From: Mediterraneibacter glycyrrhizinilyticus
Lineage (GTDB): Bacteria; Bacillota; Clostridia; Lachnospirales; Lachnospiraceae
Length of the DNA stretch: 33,453 nucleotides
Assembly (NCBI RefSeq): GCF_016902345.1
Contig: NZ_JACJLR010000034.1
Span: forward strand, 1 to 33,453
Reading direction: 5' to 3'
The position numbers and the translations under genes are program-made. Each line of letters opens with the position of its first letter. Position 1 is the stretch's first letter. Shown here in pieces: positions 1 to 7,682 of this stretch. The notes beneath the pieces are model-generated. The model did no database searches, was not told the origin of the DNA, and worked only from the letters and a program-made list of their open reading frames with translations.

Positions 1-112
1 TTTTCGTCAATTCCATTATACCAAACGGGACAGGTTTATGCCTTTTTTATTGGCTGAAATATTGAATTTTCAAGGTTCAACACACCGTATTGGTGTGGGA
101 AGTTTTAGTATA
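1..112 (+). mobile_element. Right end of an IS-like element (partial)
   Basis: Positions 52-112 are closely similar, in inverted orientation, to 33216-33275 at the other end of the window. A block of about 23 bases running up to TTCAAGG is identical in both. Both copies then carry a short hairpin of different sequence (CACACC/GGTGTG at about 83-99 here) followed by a shared GGGAAGT-TTAGT tract. At the far end this sequence lies just downstream of a probable transposase stop codon, so here it is read as the 3' non-coding end of a related element. Positions 1-51 show no recognisable protein. Confidence 0.5.
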
Positions 113-147
113 TTACTGTCAAATTACATTTTTGTGCAAAATCACCT

Positions 148-175
148 TTGAAAAGTACTGAATAAATGATATAAA
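148..175 (+). promoter_or_regulatory. Candidate sigma-A promoter for the DUF2798 gene
   Basis: TTGAAA (148-153) and TATAAA (170-175) are separated by 16 bases in the AT-rich stretch between the IS-like end and the gene at 330. Transcription from here would include the hairpin at 252-298. Seen by eye only. Confidence 0.4.
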
Positions 176-251
176 ATAGCATCTGACGTGTGGCATTCTA
201 CTGCGTAAATCCAGTTGAAAGCCGCACGTTTTTCTTTTATTAAACAGCAAA

Positions 252-298
252 CAGGCTCAAAAGTCCATACACAGAAAATGCACAGTCTTTTGAGCCTG
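252..298 (+). other. Leader hairpin ahead of the DUF2798 gene
   Basis: CAGGCTCAAAAG (252-263) pairs perfectly with CTTTTGAGCCTG (287-298), giving a 12 bp stem with a 23-base loop, about 30 bases before the start codon at 330. No T-run follows, so it is not a simple terminator. It could stabilise the mRNA, bind a protein, or be the remnant of an insertion. The rest of 1-329 holds only the IS-like end and the promoter candidate. Confidence 0.5.
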
Positions 299-329
299 CT
301 GCCATCAGATCTTGAAAGGAGAGAGAAAA

Positions 330-833
330 ATGCCGAAAACCAAATTTCAAGGAATCATTTTCGGGATCATCATGTCTTATGCCATGGCATACGGCATGGA
401 AGTCTACAACATCGCCATCAAAGAAGGAGTCAATCTGGCTGCAGGCGGATTCAGCAATATGACAAACACCGTATTCTGGGACGCTCTGATCGAAGCGCTC
501 TATATGGGAGTGCTCGTCTTTCTGTTTTCCAGCCTGTGGGGGAACCGGATCGGTGCCGCGTTTGCCGCAAGACACTGCGATCCCCAAAAAGACAATCCTT
601 ACATATGCCGGATACTGCGCCAGGCAGGAACGGTTGCCATCATGTGCCCGACAATGAGCCTTGCAGCTTCTATCTTATTCAATGTCATCCTCGCCGGCGC
701 TCCGGTCACGCAGCTTCCCGCGATCTGGGTCGGAACTCTTCTGAAGAACTTCCCCATGGCGTTCTTCTGGAACATGTTTGCCGCCGCACCGTTCTCACAC
801 TGGCTGTTCGGAAAGATATTTCCGGAAAAGTAA
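330..833 (+). CDS. DUF2798-type membrane protein
   Basis: A 167-residue integral membrane protein with about four hydrophobic segments. The N-terminal segment resembles DUF2798 (FQGIIFGIIMSYAMAYGMEV), and a second copy-like segment near the C-terminus ends in NFPMAFFWNMFAAAPFSHWL, suggesting two DUF2798-like halves. The ATG at 330 is chosen because AAAGGAGAG (315-323) lies just upstream; an in-frame TTG at 312 would leave no ribosome binding site. The family has no established function. The gene stands alone, convergent with the ribonucleotide reductase that ends at 857, with only 23 bases between the stop codons. The family call is from memory of the motif and is moderately certain; the membrane nature is clear. 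Confidence 0.7.
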   Translation: MPKTKFQGIIFGIIMSYAMAYGMEVYNIAIKEGVNLAAGGFSNMTNTVFWDALIEALYMGVLVFLFSSLWGNRIGAAFAARHCDPQKDNPYICRILRQAGTVAIMCPTMSLAASILFNVILAGAPVTQLPAIWVGTLLKNFPMAFFWNMFAAAPFSHWLFGKIFPEK

Positions 834-856
834 ACCTCCCATTGTCTGATCCTTCC

Positions 857-3154
857 TCACAGGCATTTGCTCCACCCGCAGCATTTGCAGATATTGCATC
901 CTTCCTCAAACACCAGAGGCTCCCCGCACTCCGGACAGTACATCTTGTCCGACTCCGCCTCGGAAGACACCGCTTTCGGTTTTGGCGCCTTCTGGATCTT
1001 ATGCGTGGTTTTCACCTGTCCGTTATCCTTTTTTTGTAAAAGTTCTTCCTGCATCTCACTGTACATATCCATCAGCGCATTTCCCACTGCCATCGGACAG
1101 CACGCGCCTTTGCTGGTGTCTTTGCGCGACACGCGTCTCGCCGTGTAGGAAGGACATGAACCGCTGGAATTAAGCTGATCCACGATCGTCTCAATGGGGA
1201 TCCCGCCCCGGGCGCTGATGGAGATCATACGGGAAAGCCCCACCATGAAGTTGTTGCATCCGCCCGTGGAGCCCTTGCTCAGGTAAGTCTCCAGGAGCGC
1301 TCCGGTGTGAGGATCAAACAGGGCGATACAGTGAAGGCTTCCGCATCCTGTAGTCAGCTTTCTCTTCTTTCCGACCACATCATCTGTGACGAGAAGGATC
1401 TCGCCCCGCTTGAGCCCTTCTCCTGCCACCACCTGTCTGCTCTCTTTCTCCTTCTTCTCACTGGTGTTCAGGATCCCGATCCGCTTGCAGCCGTCCCGGA
1501 AGATGGTGATGCCCTTCAGCCCTTTCTCGTAGGCATACATATAGAGATTCTCCGTCTCCTCCACAGTAAACCGGTTCGGCACATTGACCGTGGAACTGAT
1601 AGAAGCGTCGATATGGGTCTGCCAGACAGACTGCATGTCGATCCTCTGGCGGTAATCCAGAGTCATCGCTGTCACGAAATAGTCCGGCAGCTCCGCATCA
1701 CTCCGGAGTCCGTGCTGTTTCATATACGTCTCCACGATCTTTGTGTAGACTTTATAGTAAACATCCGTCCCGTGCAGCGACTCGGTCTTACGTTCATAAT
1801 AATTCGCGTAGACCGGTTCGATACCACCGGAGATCCCCAGCATGGTAGAGAGGGTTCCTGTCGGCGCGATGGTGAGGAGCTGGGAATTGCGCAGCCCGTA
1901 CTTGCGCACCAGCTCTCTCGTCTTCTCCGTGGTGTTTGCGATAAAATACGGGGTAGACATGATCTCCTCCGTATTGCATGCCGCGAAGGGGTCTTTCTCC
2001 TTAGCCAGGACTGCGGAGGCTGCGATCGCAGAATCTGCCATGGCAAAGCCGATATTGTCACACATCTCCACCGCATCCTCTTCCCCGTAGGTCAGTCCCA
2101 GCTTGATCAGACAGTCGGCAAGTCCCATAATGCCAAGACCGATCTGTCTCCACTGCCCTACGCTCTCCTGCTGCTCCTGGAGCGGGTGCAGCGGCAGCCC
2201 TTCTTCCAGGACTTCATTAAGCGCCCGCACTGATACTTCCACACAGCGCTTCAGACCTTCAAAGTCAAACTGTGCCTGACCCGTAAACGGATTCTGCACA
2301 AACTCCGACAGATTGATACTGCCCAGGAGACAGCTTCCGCCTGCGGGAAGAGGCTCTTCCGCACAGGGATTCACACCCGCATAAGAGAATTCCTTTGTAT
2401 TGCTCAGAAGATTCCACCCCTCGATCCGGTCCCAGAAAAGGGCGCCCGGTTCTGCATAGTCCCAGTTCGTCTCCGCGATCCGGTGGAACAGTTCCCGTGC
2501 GTTCACAGTCCGCTCGATCACCTCTCCCGTTGCCTCTCTCTTATAATGGAGCAGATAGTCTTCGTTGTTCTTCACTGCCTCCATAAAATTCTCACGGATC
2601 CTCACAGAAATATTTGCCTTTGTCACTTTCTCAAGATCTGTTTTCAGGTCAATAAACTCTTCCACATCCGGATGGGAACAGTCGATGGAAATCATCAGCG
2701 CTCCCCTGCGCCCGTTCTGTCCAATGAGTGCAGTGACCAGAGAGTACAGCTCCATAAAAGAGACAGAACCGCTCGTCTCTTTCGCCGCATTGTTGATCTT
2801 TGCTCCCCGGGGGCTCAGTTTTGAGATATCCACACCGCATCCCCCGCCGTAGCTGTAAGTGCGCGCCAGTTTCTTCGCGCAGTCAAAGATGCTCTCGATA
2901 TTGTCCTCCGGGGGATCGATCACATAGCAGTTGGAGTAAGTGACCTTTCTCCCCTCCTGGTCCAGTCCCCTGTTTGAGAGGATCCTGCCGCCGAACAGGA
3001 ATTTCTTCTCCCGGATGTACCCGGCGATCTCTTCATTTCCTCCACTGATACGCACAAGCCACTCGTCAAAAGACTCCCCTTCATTACAGTATTTCTTTGT
3101 CCAGATGTCCGTTCCCAGCTGGTTGTCTTTGCCCAGCCATTCTTCTACTGTCAT
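857..3154 (-). CDS. nrdJ: Adenosylcobalamin-dependent (class II) ribonucleotide reductase
   Basis: Reduces ribonucleotides to deoxyribonucleotides using a B12-generated thiyl radical, independent of oxygen. The 765-residue protein shows the class II hallmarks: redox Cys76 in TYSNCYV, a glycine-rich SYGGGCGVDISKLSPRG stretch (101-116), and the NPCAEEPLPAGGSCLLGSIN block with radical Cys264 and Glu266. A TSCPD-type domain follows (about 590-700), with GCGSLHCIALFDP and GGCNNFMVGLSRM. The C-terminus is a cysteine-rich tail (CPECGEP, then CNICKCCGWSKC) that probably binds zinc or re-reduces the active site. Start ATG at 3154 follows AAAGAGGGA. It is transcribed alone, with a candidate promoter in the 470-base gap upstream (TTGATA, 17 bases, TAACAT near 3254-3282). 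No cobalamin riboswitch was recognised there. Confidence 0.93.
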   Translation of the reverse strand: MTVEEWLGKDNQLGTDIWTKKYCNEGESFDEWLVRISGGNEEIAGYIREKKFLFGGRILSNRGLDQEGRKVTYSNCYVIDPPEDNIESIFDCAKKLARTYSYGGGCGVDISKLSPRGAKINNAAKETSGSVSFMELYSLVTALIGQNGRRGALMISIDCSHPDVEEFIDLKTDLEKVTKANISVRIRENFMEAVKNNEDYLLHYKREATGEVIERTVNARELFHRIAETNWDYAEPGALFWDRIEGWNLLSNTKEFSYAGVNPCAEEPLPAGGSCLLGSINLSEFVQNPFTGQAQFDFEGLKRCVEVSVRALNEVLEEGLPLHPLQEQQESVGQWRQIGLGIMGLADCLIKLGLTYGEEDAVEMCDNIGFAMADSAIAASAVLAKEKDPFAACNTEEIMSTPYFIANTTEKTRELVRKYGLRNSQLLTIAPTGTLSTMLGISGGIEPVYANYYERKTESLHGTDVYYKVYTKIVETYMKQHGLRSDAELPDYFVTAMTLDYRQRIDMQSVWQTHIDASISSTVNVPNRFTVEETENLYMYAYEKGLKGITIFRDGCKRIGILNTSEKKEKESRQVVAGEGLKRGEILLVTDDVVGKKRKLTTGCGSLHCIALFDPHTGALLETYLSKGSTGGCNNFMVGLSRMISISARGGIPIETIVDQLNSSGSCPSYTARRVSRKDTSKGACCPMAVGNALMDMYSEMQEELLQKKDNGQVKTTHKIQKAPKPKAVSSEAESDKMYCPECGEPLVFEEGCNICKCCGWSKCL

Positions 3155-3431
3155 TTTCCGATCCCTCTTTCTGCCTTTTTGATATCATTCACATTCGCCG
3201 GTAAAAATATGCTGTCCCACGGCAGCTTTTTTACGGCGTCCGACATATAAGATGTTATCATCCTGGCGGAAGAATATCAAGGCTTGACAGCCTGAAAAAA
3301 CGTTTCACGCACAAAATATGGTGTTCTCCAATCATTTTTCATACATGATATATACACATTCCCCAATGGCGCACTTATGCTGTCCTGCTGTCCCGGACAG
3401 GCGGAGCTTTACCCCTTCTCCGGTGAATAAA

Positions 3432-3509
3432 GAGTTCCGCTTACGGAACTCGCGTGCCGAGCGCGGTCGCTTTAGCGACAAATTTCCACTTCGCGCGAGT
3501 GCGCATCCC
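3432..3509 (-). repeat. Structured intergenic repeat, copy A
   Basis: Minus-strand reading: GGGATGCGCA (3509-3500), exactly 19 bases, then TGTCGCT-AA-AGCGAC (inner hairpin 3466-3479), enclosed by CTCGCG/CGCGAG (3494-3499 with 3449-3454). A separate 8 bp hairpin GAGTTCCG/CGGAACTC lies at 3432-3451. The clpX leader at 19063-19108 has the same GGGATGCGCA, the same 19-base spacing and a hairpin of different sequence but the same fold. The match was made by eye between two copies. Confidence 0.5.
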
Positions 3510-3561
3510 GCCCGGAGGGCTTTTATTCTACAGAAGAGTCCAACGGACTTTCCTATAGAAT

Positions 3562-3587
3562 AAAAAAAGATCCTGCTACGCAGGATC
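3562..3587 (-). terminator. Rho-independent terminator of fruR
   Basis: GATCCTGC (3569-3576) pairs with GCAGGATC (3580-3587) around a 3-base loop. On the minus strand the stem is followed by seven T residues (3568-3562), 38 bases past the fruR stop codon. Confidence 0.88.
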
Positions 3588-3624
3588 CCTCCTCCCGGAT
3601 AACCATTCTGAATCTCATATCTGT

Positions 3625-4368
3625 TTATTGGGCCACAATGATATTATCTGTTTTCCTGACTTCCTCCGGAACCCGGTCAGTTATAACGGATGCCGACAGA
3701 AATTCTCCAAAACTTACCGGACTAATCTGATGAAACTTGGTACTGTCACACAGCACGTATTTCTGCTGTGTATGCCGCATGGCGCACTCCTTGATCATTG
3801 CCTCATTGATATCCGGAGTGGTAAAACCTGACTGTTCGCTAACACCGTTTGTTCCCCAGAATCCCTTCGTGAAATTGTATTTCTGAAGAGCCGCATAGGC
3901 CTCATTTCCGACAATAGCTTCCGTTGCGGCCTTCAGTTCCCCACCTATGAGTATGACCCGAAAGCCGTTCTCCGAGAGCTTCAGTGCATGAGACACCGCG
4001 TTTGTCACAAACGTTACCGCCCGTTCCTGCAAAAAGGAAATCATATAGCCAGTCGTTGTCCCTGCATCCAGATAAACGAAATCTCCCGCCTTAATCAGGG
4101 AAGCCGCATACCTGGCAATCCGTATCTTCTGATCCCTGTTCTGTTCTTTTCGCAGGGCAACCTTTTCATCCTTCGTGGCAAGCCTGCTTTCCGCCTGCAC
4201 TGCCCCGCCAAACACTTTTGTGAGTGCTCCTTTCTTATGGAGTGCGTTCAGGTCCCTCCGGATTGTAGATTCTGACGTGTGAAACTTTTCCGTTAGTTCC
4301 TGCACGGTCACGCTTCCCTTTTCCTCCAGCATCTGCAATATCTCGTCCTGTCTTGTTTCTGTCAGCAT
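3625..4368 (-). CDS. fruR: DeoR-family regulator of the fructose genes
   Basis: A 247-residue DeoR-family repressor. Residues 1-57 form the DeoR winged helix-turn-helix (RQDEILQMLEEKGSVTVQEL, then STIRRDLNALHKKG). The rest is the DeoRC sensor domain, with the phosphosugar-binding signature YLDAGTTTGYM near 98-108 and the ILIGGELK segment. Regulators of this type next to fruK and fruA usually respond to fructose 1-phosphate, so the assignment to this regulon rests on context. Start ATG at 4368 follows GGAGG with 8 bases spacing. Unusually it is the last gene of the cluster, and a strong hairpin (4396-4432) separates it from fruA; it may have its own promoter at 4444-4472. A terminator follows at 3562-3587. 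Confidence 0.88.
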   Translation of the reverse strand: MLTETRQDEILQMLEEKGSVTVQELTEKFHTSESTIRRDLNALHKKGALTKVFGGAVQAESRLATKDEKVALRKEQNRDQKIRIARYAASLIKAGDFVYLDAGTTTGYMISFLQERAVTFVTNAVSHALKLSENGFRVILIGGELKAATEAIVGNEAYAALQKYNFTKGFWGTNGVSEQSGFTTPDINEAMIKECAMRHTQQKYVLCDSTKFHQISPVSFGEFLSASVITDRVPEEVRKTDNIIVAQ

Positions 4369-4395
4369 TATTCATTCCTCCGTGAAACAGTTCTG

Positions 4396-4432
4396 AAAAG
4401 GAAAGCGGATTCCGGGAATCCGCTTTCCTTTT
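4396..4432 (-). terminator. Long perfect hairpin between fruA and fruR
   Basis: AAAAGGAAAGCGGATT (4396-4411) pairs perfectly with AATCCGCTTTCCTTTT (4417-4432) around CCGGG. The A/T ends make it able to act as a terminator on either strand. It lies 108 bases beyond the fruA stop and 27 bases before the fruR start, so it either ends the fruKA transcript or forms the first structure of a separate fruR transcript. Confidence 0.75.
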
Positions 4433-4443
4433 ACTTACTGTTT

Positions 4444-4472
4444 ATTTTACCTCGAAATTTCTGCTTCGGCAA
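4444..4472 (-). promoter_or_regulatory. Candidate promoter for fruR
   Basis: On the minus strand TTGCCG (4472-4467), 17 bases, TAAAAT (4449-4444). Transcription would begin near 4437, just before the hairpin at 4432-4396, giving fruR an mRNA whose 5' end is a long stem-loop. Confidence 0.45.
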
Positions 4473-4540
4473 GCAGTTCCCGGAAGAGTCTTTTTCCGAT
4501 ATTACAGACATTTCGGTAAGCAATGACTTACTGATGTTCG

Positions 4541-6457
4541 TTATCCACGGACCTTTTTCTTCAGTACGCCGAGGATCAGCGCGCCGACAACGGTCCCGAT
4601 AACCAAAGCCGCAAGATACATCAGCGGATTTGTCACTACGGGGAATACAAAGATTCCACCGTGGGGAGCCATCAGCGTGCATCCGAACGCCATAGAAAGT
4701 GCTCCCGCCAGAGCCGAGCCCACGATACAGGACGGCAGTACATGCAGCGGATCTGATGCCGCAAACGGAATTGCGCCTTCTGTAATAAATGCAAGTCCCA
4801 TGATAAAGTTAACCGGGCCGGACTCTCTTTCCTGTTTCGTAAATTTATTTTTGAAAAGAAGCGTTGCGAGGGCGATTGCACAGGGCGGCACCATACCTCC
4901 TATCATAACTGCTGCCATAATGTCATAGTTTCCCGCCGCTATGGAAGCTGTACCGAATACATATGCTGCTTTGTTGAACGGGCCTCCCATATCGATCGAC
5001 ATCATCCCCGCCACAATTATCCCGAGAAGGATCTTGCTGCTTCCGCTCATATTTGTAAGACCTGTATTCAGCGCCGTGTTCAGCGCGCCGATCGGCGGTT
5101 CCACAATATACATCATAATCAGTCCGATCAGCAGGATCCCGAATACAGGATAGAGCAGAACAGGGGCAATCTTCTCAATCGACTCCGGAAGACTGCTGAA
5201 CACTTTCCGGAGCAGCAGGACCAGATATCCGGCAATAAATCCGGCAAGCAGGGCCCCGAGGAATCCGGAGCTTCCGTTTGCCGCGATCATTCCTCCCACA
5301 AATCCCACTGCAAGCGCCGGCCTGTCACCGATACTCATGGCAATAAATCCGGCGAGTACAGGCAGCATAAATCCAAACGCAAGATCACCGATTTCCTTCA
5401 GCGCCGCAGCAACGGGAGTAATCGTACCGAAACTGGAGCGTGCCTCATCCGAGAGCGAATTTATGTCAACCGCGAATCCGTCGATCAGAAAAGCGAGTGC
5501 GATCAGGATACCGCCGCCGACAACAAAGGGAAGCATGTGGGAAACACCGTTCATAAGCTGCGTATAGATCTTATGACCGGCGCCGCCGGAGCCGTCCTTT
5601 TCCTTTTCGGAGGCCGGATTATCTGCATGGTATACAGAAACTTCTCCATTCATCGCCCGCTCGACCAGCTTATCCGCTTTGCTGATTCCGTCCGTCACCG
5701 CACACTCGATCAGCTTTTTCCCGTCGAACCGGTCCATAGGCACCTGTGCATCGGCTGCCACGATAATACAGTCTGCGTCTTTGATTTCCTGATCAGTCAG
5801 TACATTTTTCGCGCCTCCGGATCCTCTTGTCTCTACTTTCACAAAACATCCTGCAGCCTTTGCTGCTTTCTCGATTCCTTCCGCAGCCATATATGTATGG
5901 GCGATTCCCGTGGGGCAGGATGTAACGGCAAGGATGCGGCATGTATTTTTCGATGTGCCGGCTTCCGCCTGGGCTGCCAGCTGATCGTCTACATCCAGCT
6001 TCTCCTGATCCGCCCTGTCGATCACTTCCAGGAACTCATCCACTGTGGCCGCATTCTTCAGGTCATCCACGAATTTTTCATCCATGAGGAGCATGGAAAG
6101 CTTGCTCAGCACATCAAGATGGACATTGTCTTTCGTATTCGGTGCGGCGATCAGAAAAATAAGATTGACCGGCTCACCGTCCAGCGAATCAAAATCCACT
6201 CCTTTCTTTATAACCATAGCCGCCAGTCCCGGACGAATCACAGCGTCGCATTTACCGTGCGGAATCGCAATTCCTTCTCCAATCCCGGTAGTGCCTTCCT
6301 CCTCCCGGTGATATACCTCTTCTCTGTATGCCTCCTCATCTCTGATCTTTCCGCTCTTCACCATCAGCGCGACCATCTGATCCAAAGCTTCCTTCTTTGA
6401 ATCCGGCGAGCCGTTCAGTGAAATGCTCCGTCTGTCGAGCAGTTCTGTAATCTTCAT
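4541..6457 (-). CDS. fruA: PTS fructose transporter, fused EIIABC
   Basis: Imports fructose while phosphorylating it to fructose 1-phosphate. The 638-residue fusion has EIIA at about 1-150 with phospho-His67 in GIAIPHGKCDAV; EIIB at about 172-270 with phospho-Cys181 in AVTSCPTGIAHTYMAAEGIE; and a membrane EIIC from about 300 with eight or more hydrophobic segments, including the conserved ITEGAIPFAASDP motif of the fructose EIIC family. The length is normal for this fusion. Start ATG at 6457 follows GGAAGGGAAG. It lies 42 bases downstream of fruK and is co-transcribed from the promoter at 7431-7459. All catalytic residues are present. Confidence 0.95.
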   Translation of the reverse strand: MKITELLDRRSISLNGSPDSKKEALDQMVALMVKSGKIRDEEAYREEVYHREEEGTTGIGEGIAIPHGKCDAVIRPGLAAMVIKKGVDFDSLDGEPVNLIFLIAAPNTKDNVHLDVLSKLSMLLMDEKFVDDLKNAATVDEFLEVIDRADQEKLDVDDQLAAQAEAGTSKNTCRILAVTSCPTGIAHTYMAAEGIEKAAKAAGCFVKVETRGSGGAKNVLTDQEIKDADCIIVAADAQVPMDRFDGKKLIECAVTDGISKADKLVERAMNGEVSVYHADNPASEKEKDGSGGAGHKIYTQLMNGVSHMLPFVVGGGILIALAFLIDGFAVDINSLSDEARSSFGTITPVAAALKEIGDLAFGFMLPVLAGFIAMSIGDRPALAVGFVGGMIAANGSSGFLGALLAGFIAGYLVLLLRKVFSSLPESIEKIAPVLLYPVFGILLIGLIMMYIVEPPIGALNTALNTGLTNMSGSSKILLGIIVAGMMSIDMGGPFNKAAYVFGTASIAAGNYDIMAAVMIGGMVPPCAIALATLLFKNKFTKQERESGPVNFIMGLAFITEGAIPFAASDPLHVLPSCIVGSALAGALSMAFGCTLMAPHGGIFVFPVVTNPLMYLAALVIGTVVGALILGVLKKKVRG

Positions 6458-6499
6458 CTTGCTTCCCTTCCTTTCACAACTTATTTTAACCGATCACTT

Positions 6500-7402
6500 T
6501 TACAGTTTTTCATAAAGCGCTCTGATCTCCTCTTCTGTGGCCAGAAGCTCTGAGAAAGCGCTTGCGCTTCCCGCCGCTATCCCCATCTTAAACGCATGTC
6601 CATAATCTTTCTTTTCTGTCCATCCCGCAATAAATCCTGCTACCATGGAATCACCGGAGCCAACAGCATTTACCAGCTTTCCTTCCGGAACTGGGAGCAT
6701 ATGCACCTGCTGTCCGGCATCGAGAAGAACCGCCCCCTTTCCTCCCATGGAGACAAGAACATTCTCCGCGCCTTTCTCCTGAAGCTGCCGGGCATATGGG
6801 ATCACATCCTCTCTTTTTTCCAGAGTCACTCCAAAAATCTCTCCCAGTTCATGGTGATTGGGCTTGATCAGAAACGGATGATACTCAAGGACATTGAGCA
6901 GCAGATCTTTCGTCGCGTCCACCACAAAAGTGATTCCTCTGTCCTGAAGTGCAGCAAGGATATCACTGTAAATCGAATCCGGCATACTGGAAGGAATGCT
7001 CCCTGCCAGCACAAGTGTATCGCCTTCTCCAAGCTTATCCAGCTTCTGCATCAAAGCCTTAATGGCGTCGCTGCCGATAACCGGCCCCTGCCCGTTAATC
7101 TCTGTCCCGTCAAATTCCTTCATTTTCACATTGATCCTGGAGAAACCATTATCTGCTTCGATAAACTCACTTCGGAATCCCAGTTCCTCTACTCTGCGCC
7201 GGATTTCCTCCCCTGTAAAACCTGCGGTGAACCCCAGCGCCGTGCTCTCTATCCCAAGATTCCTGAGGACAGTGGAGACATTGATTCCTTTTCCTCCCGG
7301 CAGGATCCGCTCCGATACGGTCCGGTTCGTATTTCCCAGTTTGAATCCCTCTGTTTCAACAATGTAGTCCAACGAAGGATTAAATGTAACTGTGTAGATC
7401 AT
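6500..7402 (-). CDS. fruK: 1-phosphofructokinase
   Basis: Phosphorylates fructose 1-phosphate, the product of FruA, to fructose 1,6-bisphosphate for glycolysis. The 300-residue PfkB-family kinase has the first signature GGKGINVSTVLRNLG (36-50), the substrate-side LAGSIPSSMPDSIY segment, and the second signature NAVGSGDSMVAGF with catalytic Asp251. The ATG at 7402 follows GGAGG with 10 bases spacing. First gene of the fruK-fruA(-fruR) unit, directly behind a good promoter that overlaps a repeated operator-like sequence. PfkB relatives such as tagatose 6-phosphate kinase are similar, but the adjoining fructose PTS makes 1-phosphofructokinase the best call. Confidence 0.94.
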   Translation of the reverse strand: MIYTVTFNPSLDYIVETEGFKLGNTNRTVSERILPGGKGINVSTVLRNLGIESTALGFTAGFTGEEIRRRVEELGFRSEFIEADNGFSRINVKMKEFDGTEINGQGPVIGSDAIKALMQKLDKLGEGDTLVLAGSIPSSMPDSIYSDILAALQDRGITFVVDATKDLLLNVLEYHPFLIKPNHHELGEIFGVTLEKREDVIPYARQLQEKGAENVLVSMGGKGAVLLDAGQQVHMLPVPEGKLVNAVGSGDSMVAGFIAGWTEKKDYGHAFKMGIAAGSASAFSELLATEEEIRALYEKL

Positions 7403-7430
7403 CTTTGTTTTACCTCCTCTTTATGTTTTC

Positions 7431-7459
7431 ATTATACATTCATATTTGTTCAATTTCAA
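7431..7459 (-). promoter_or_regulatory. Promoter of the fruK-fruA operon
   Basis: Minus strand: TTGAAA (7459-7454), 17-base spacer, TATAAT (7436-7431), about 30 bases before the fruK start codon. The -35 lies inside one copy of the 25-base direct repeat described at 7448-7525. Confidence 0.8.
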
Positions 7460-7525
7460 TCATAATAATTCACAAAATAATAGTTTATTTTTTATATATA
7501 ATTCATAATCAATCATTTTAATTCA
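7448..7525 (-). promoter_or_regulatory. Paired operator candidate for FruR
   Basis: Two direct repeats of about 25 bases with the shared pattern TGAATTA-nn-ATGATTGA-nnn-TGAA lie at 7525-7501 and 7472-7448. Their starts are 53 bases apart, close to five helical turns, and the promoter-proximal copy covers the -35 box. DeoR-family repressors typically bind repeated sites and can loop DNA. Assignment to FruR is inference from position. Confidence 0.55.
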
Positions 7526-7622
7526 TAAATGCGCAAAACAAGTTTCGCCTATTCAACTCTCCTATCCCTCAATCATGAAGGGTGACATCTCTTTTGTTAC
7601 TTTTATTTCCTATAAAGGAAAA

Positions 7623-7654
7623 GACCGCCTGTACTTCGAAAAGTATAGACGATC
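7623..7654 (-). terminator. Terminator of the phosphate transport operon
   Basis: Minus strand GATCGTCTATACTT pairs with AAGTACAGGCGGTC (one mismatch, some G-T pairs), followed by TTTT; 29 bases beyond the DUF47 stop codon. Confidence 0.75.
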
Positions 7655-7682
7655 TTCCCTGCTTTCACAGTCACAGATTCTG

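Larger units (their letters stand above)
3155..3624. other. 470-base intergenic region with several hairpins
   Basis: No credible gene. Read on the minus strand from fruR towards nrdJ it holds: the fruR terminator (3562-3587); a long hairpin with TTTTATTCTA (3521-3530) pairing TAGAATAAAA (3556-3565); a structured element (3432-3509) that shares sub-structure with the clpX leader; a GC-rich palindromic stretch near 3384-3405; and a possible nrdJ promoter (TTGATA then TAACAT, spacing 17, near 3282 to 3254). The stretch 3155-3240 has only small imperfect stems. Confidence 0.6.

Noticed and set aside
2..151. An open frame reading through the left IS-like end, about 49 codons
   Set aside because: It crosses the hairpin and the element end and matches no transposase region; the corresponding frame at the other window end is not continuous with the probable transposase.
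1307..2233. A 308-codon plus-strand open frame
   Set aside because: It lies antisense inside the ribonucleotide reductase gene, whose motifs are unambiguous; a codon-bias shadow.
3155..3624. Cobalamin riboswitch before the B12-dependent reductase
   Set aside because: None of the conserved B12-box or core sequences could be found in the gap; only unrelated hairpins.
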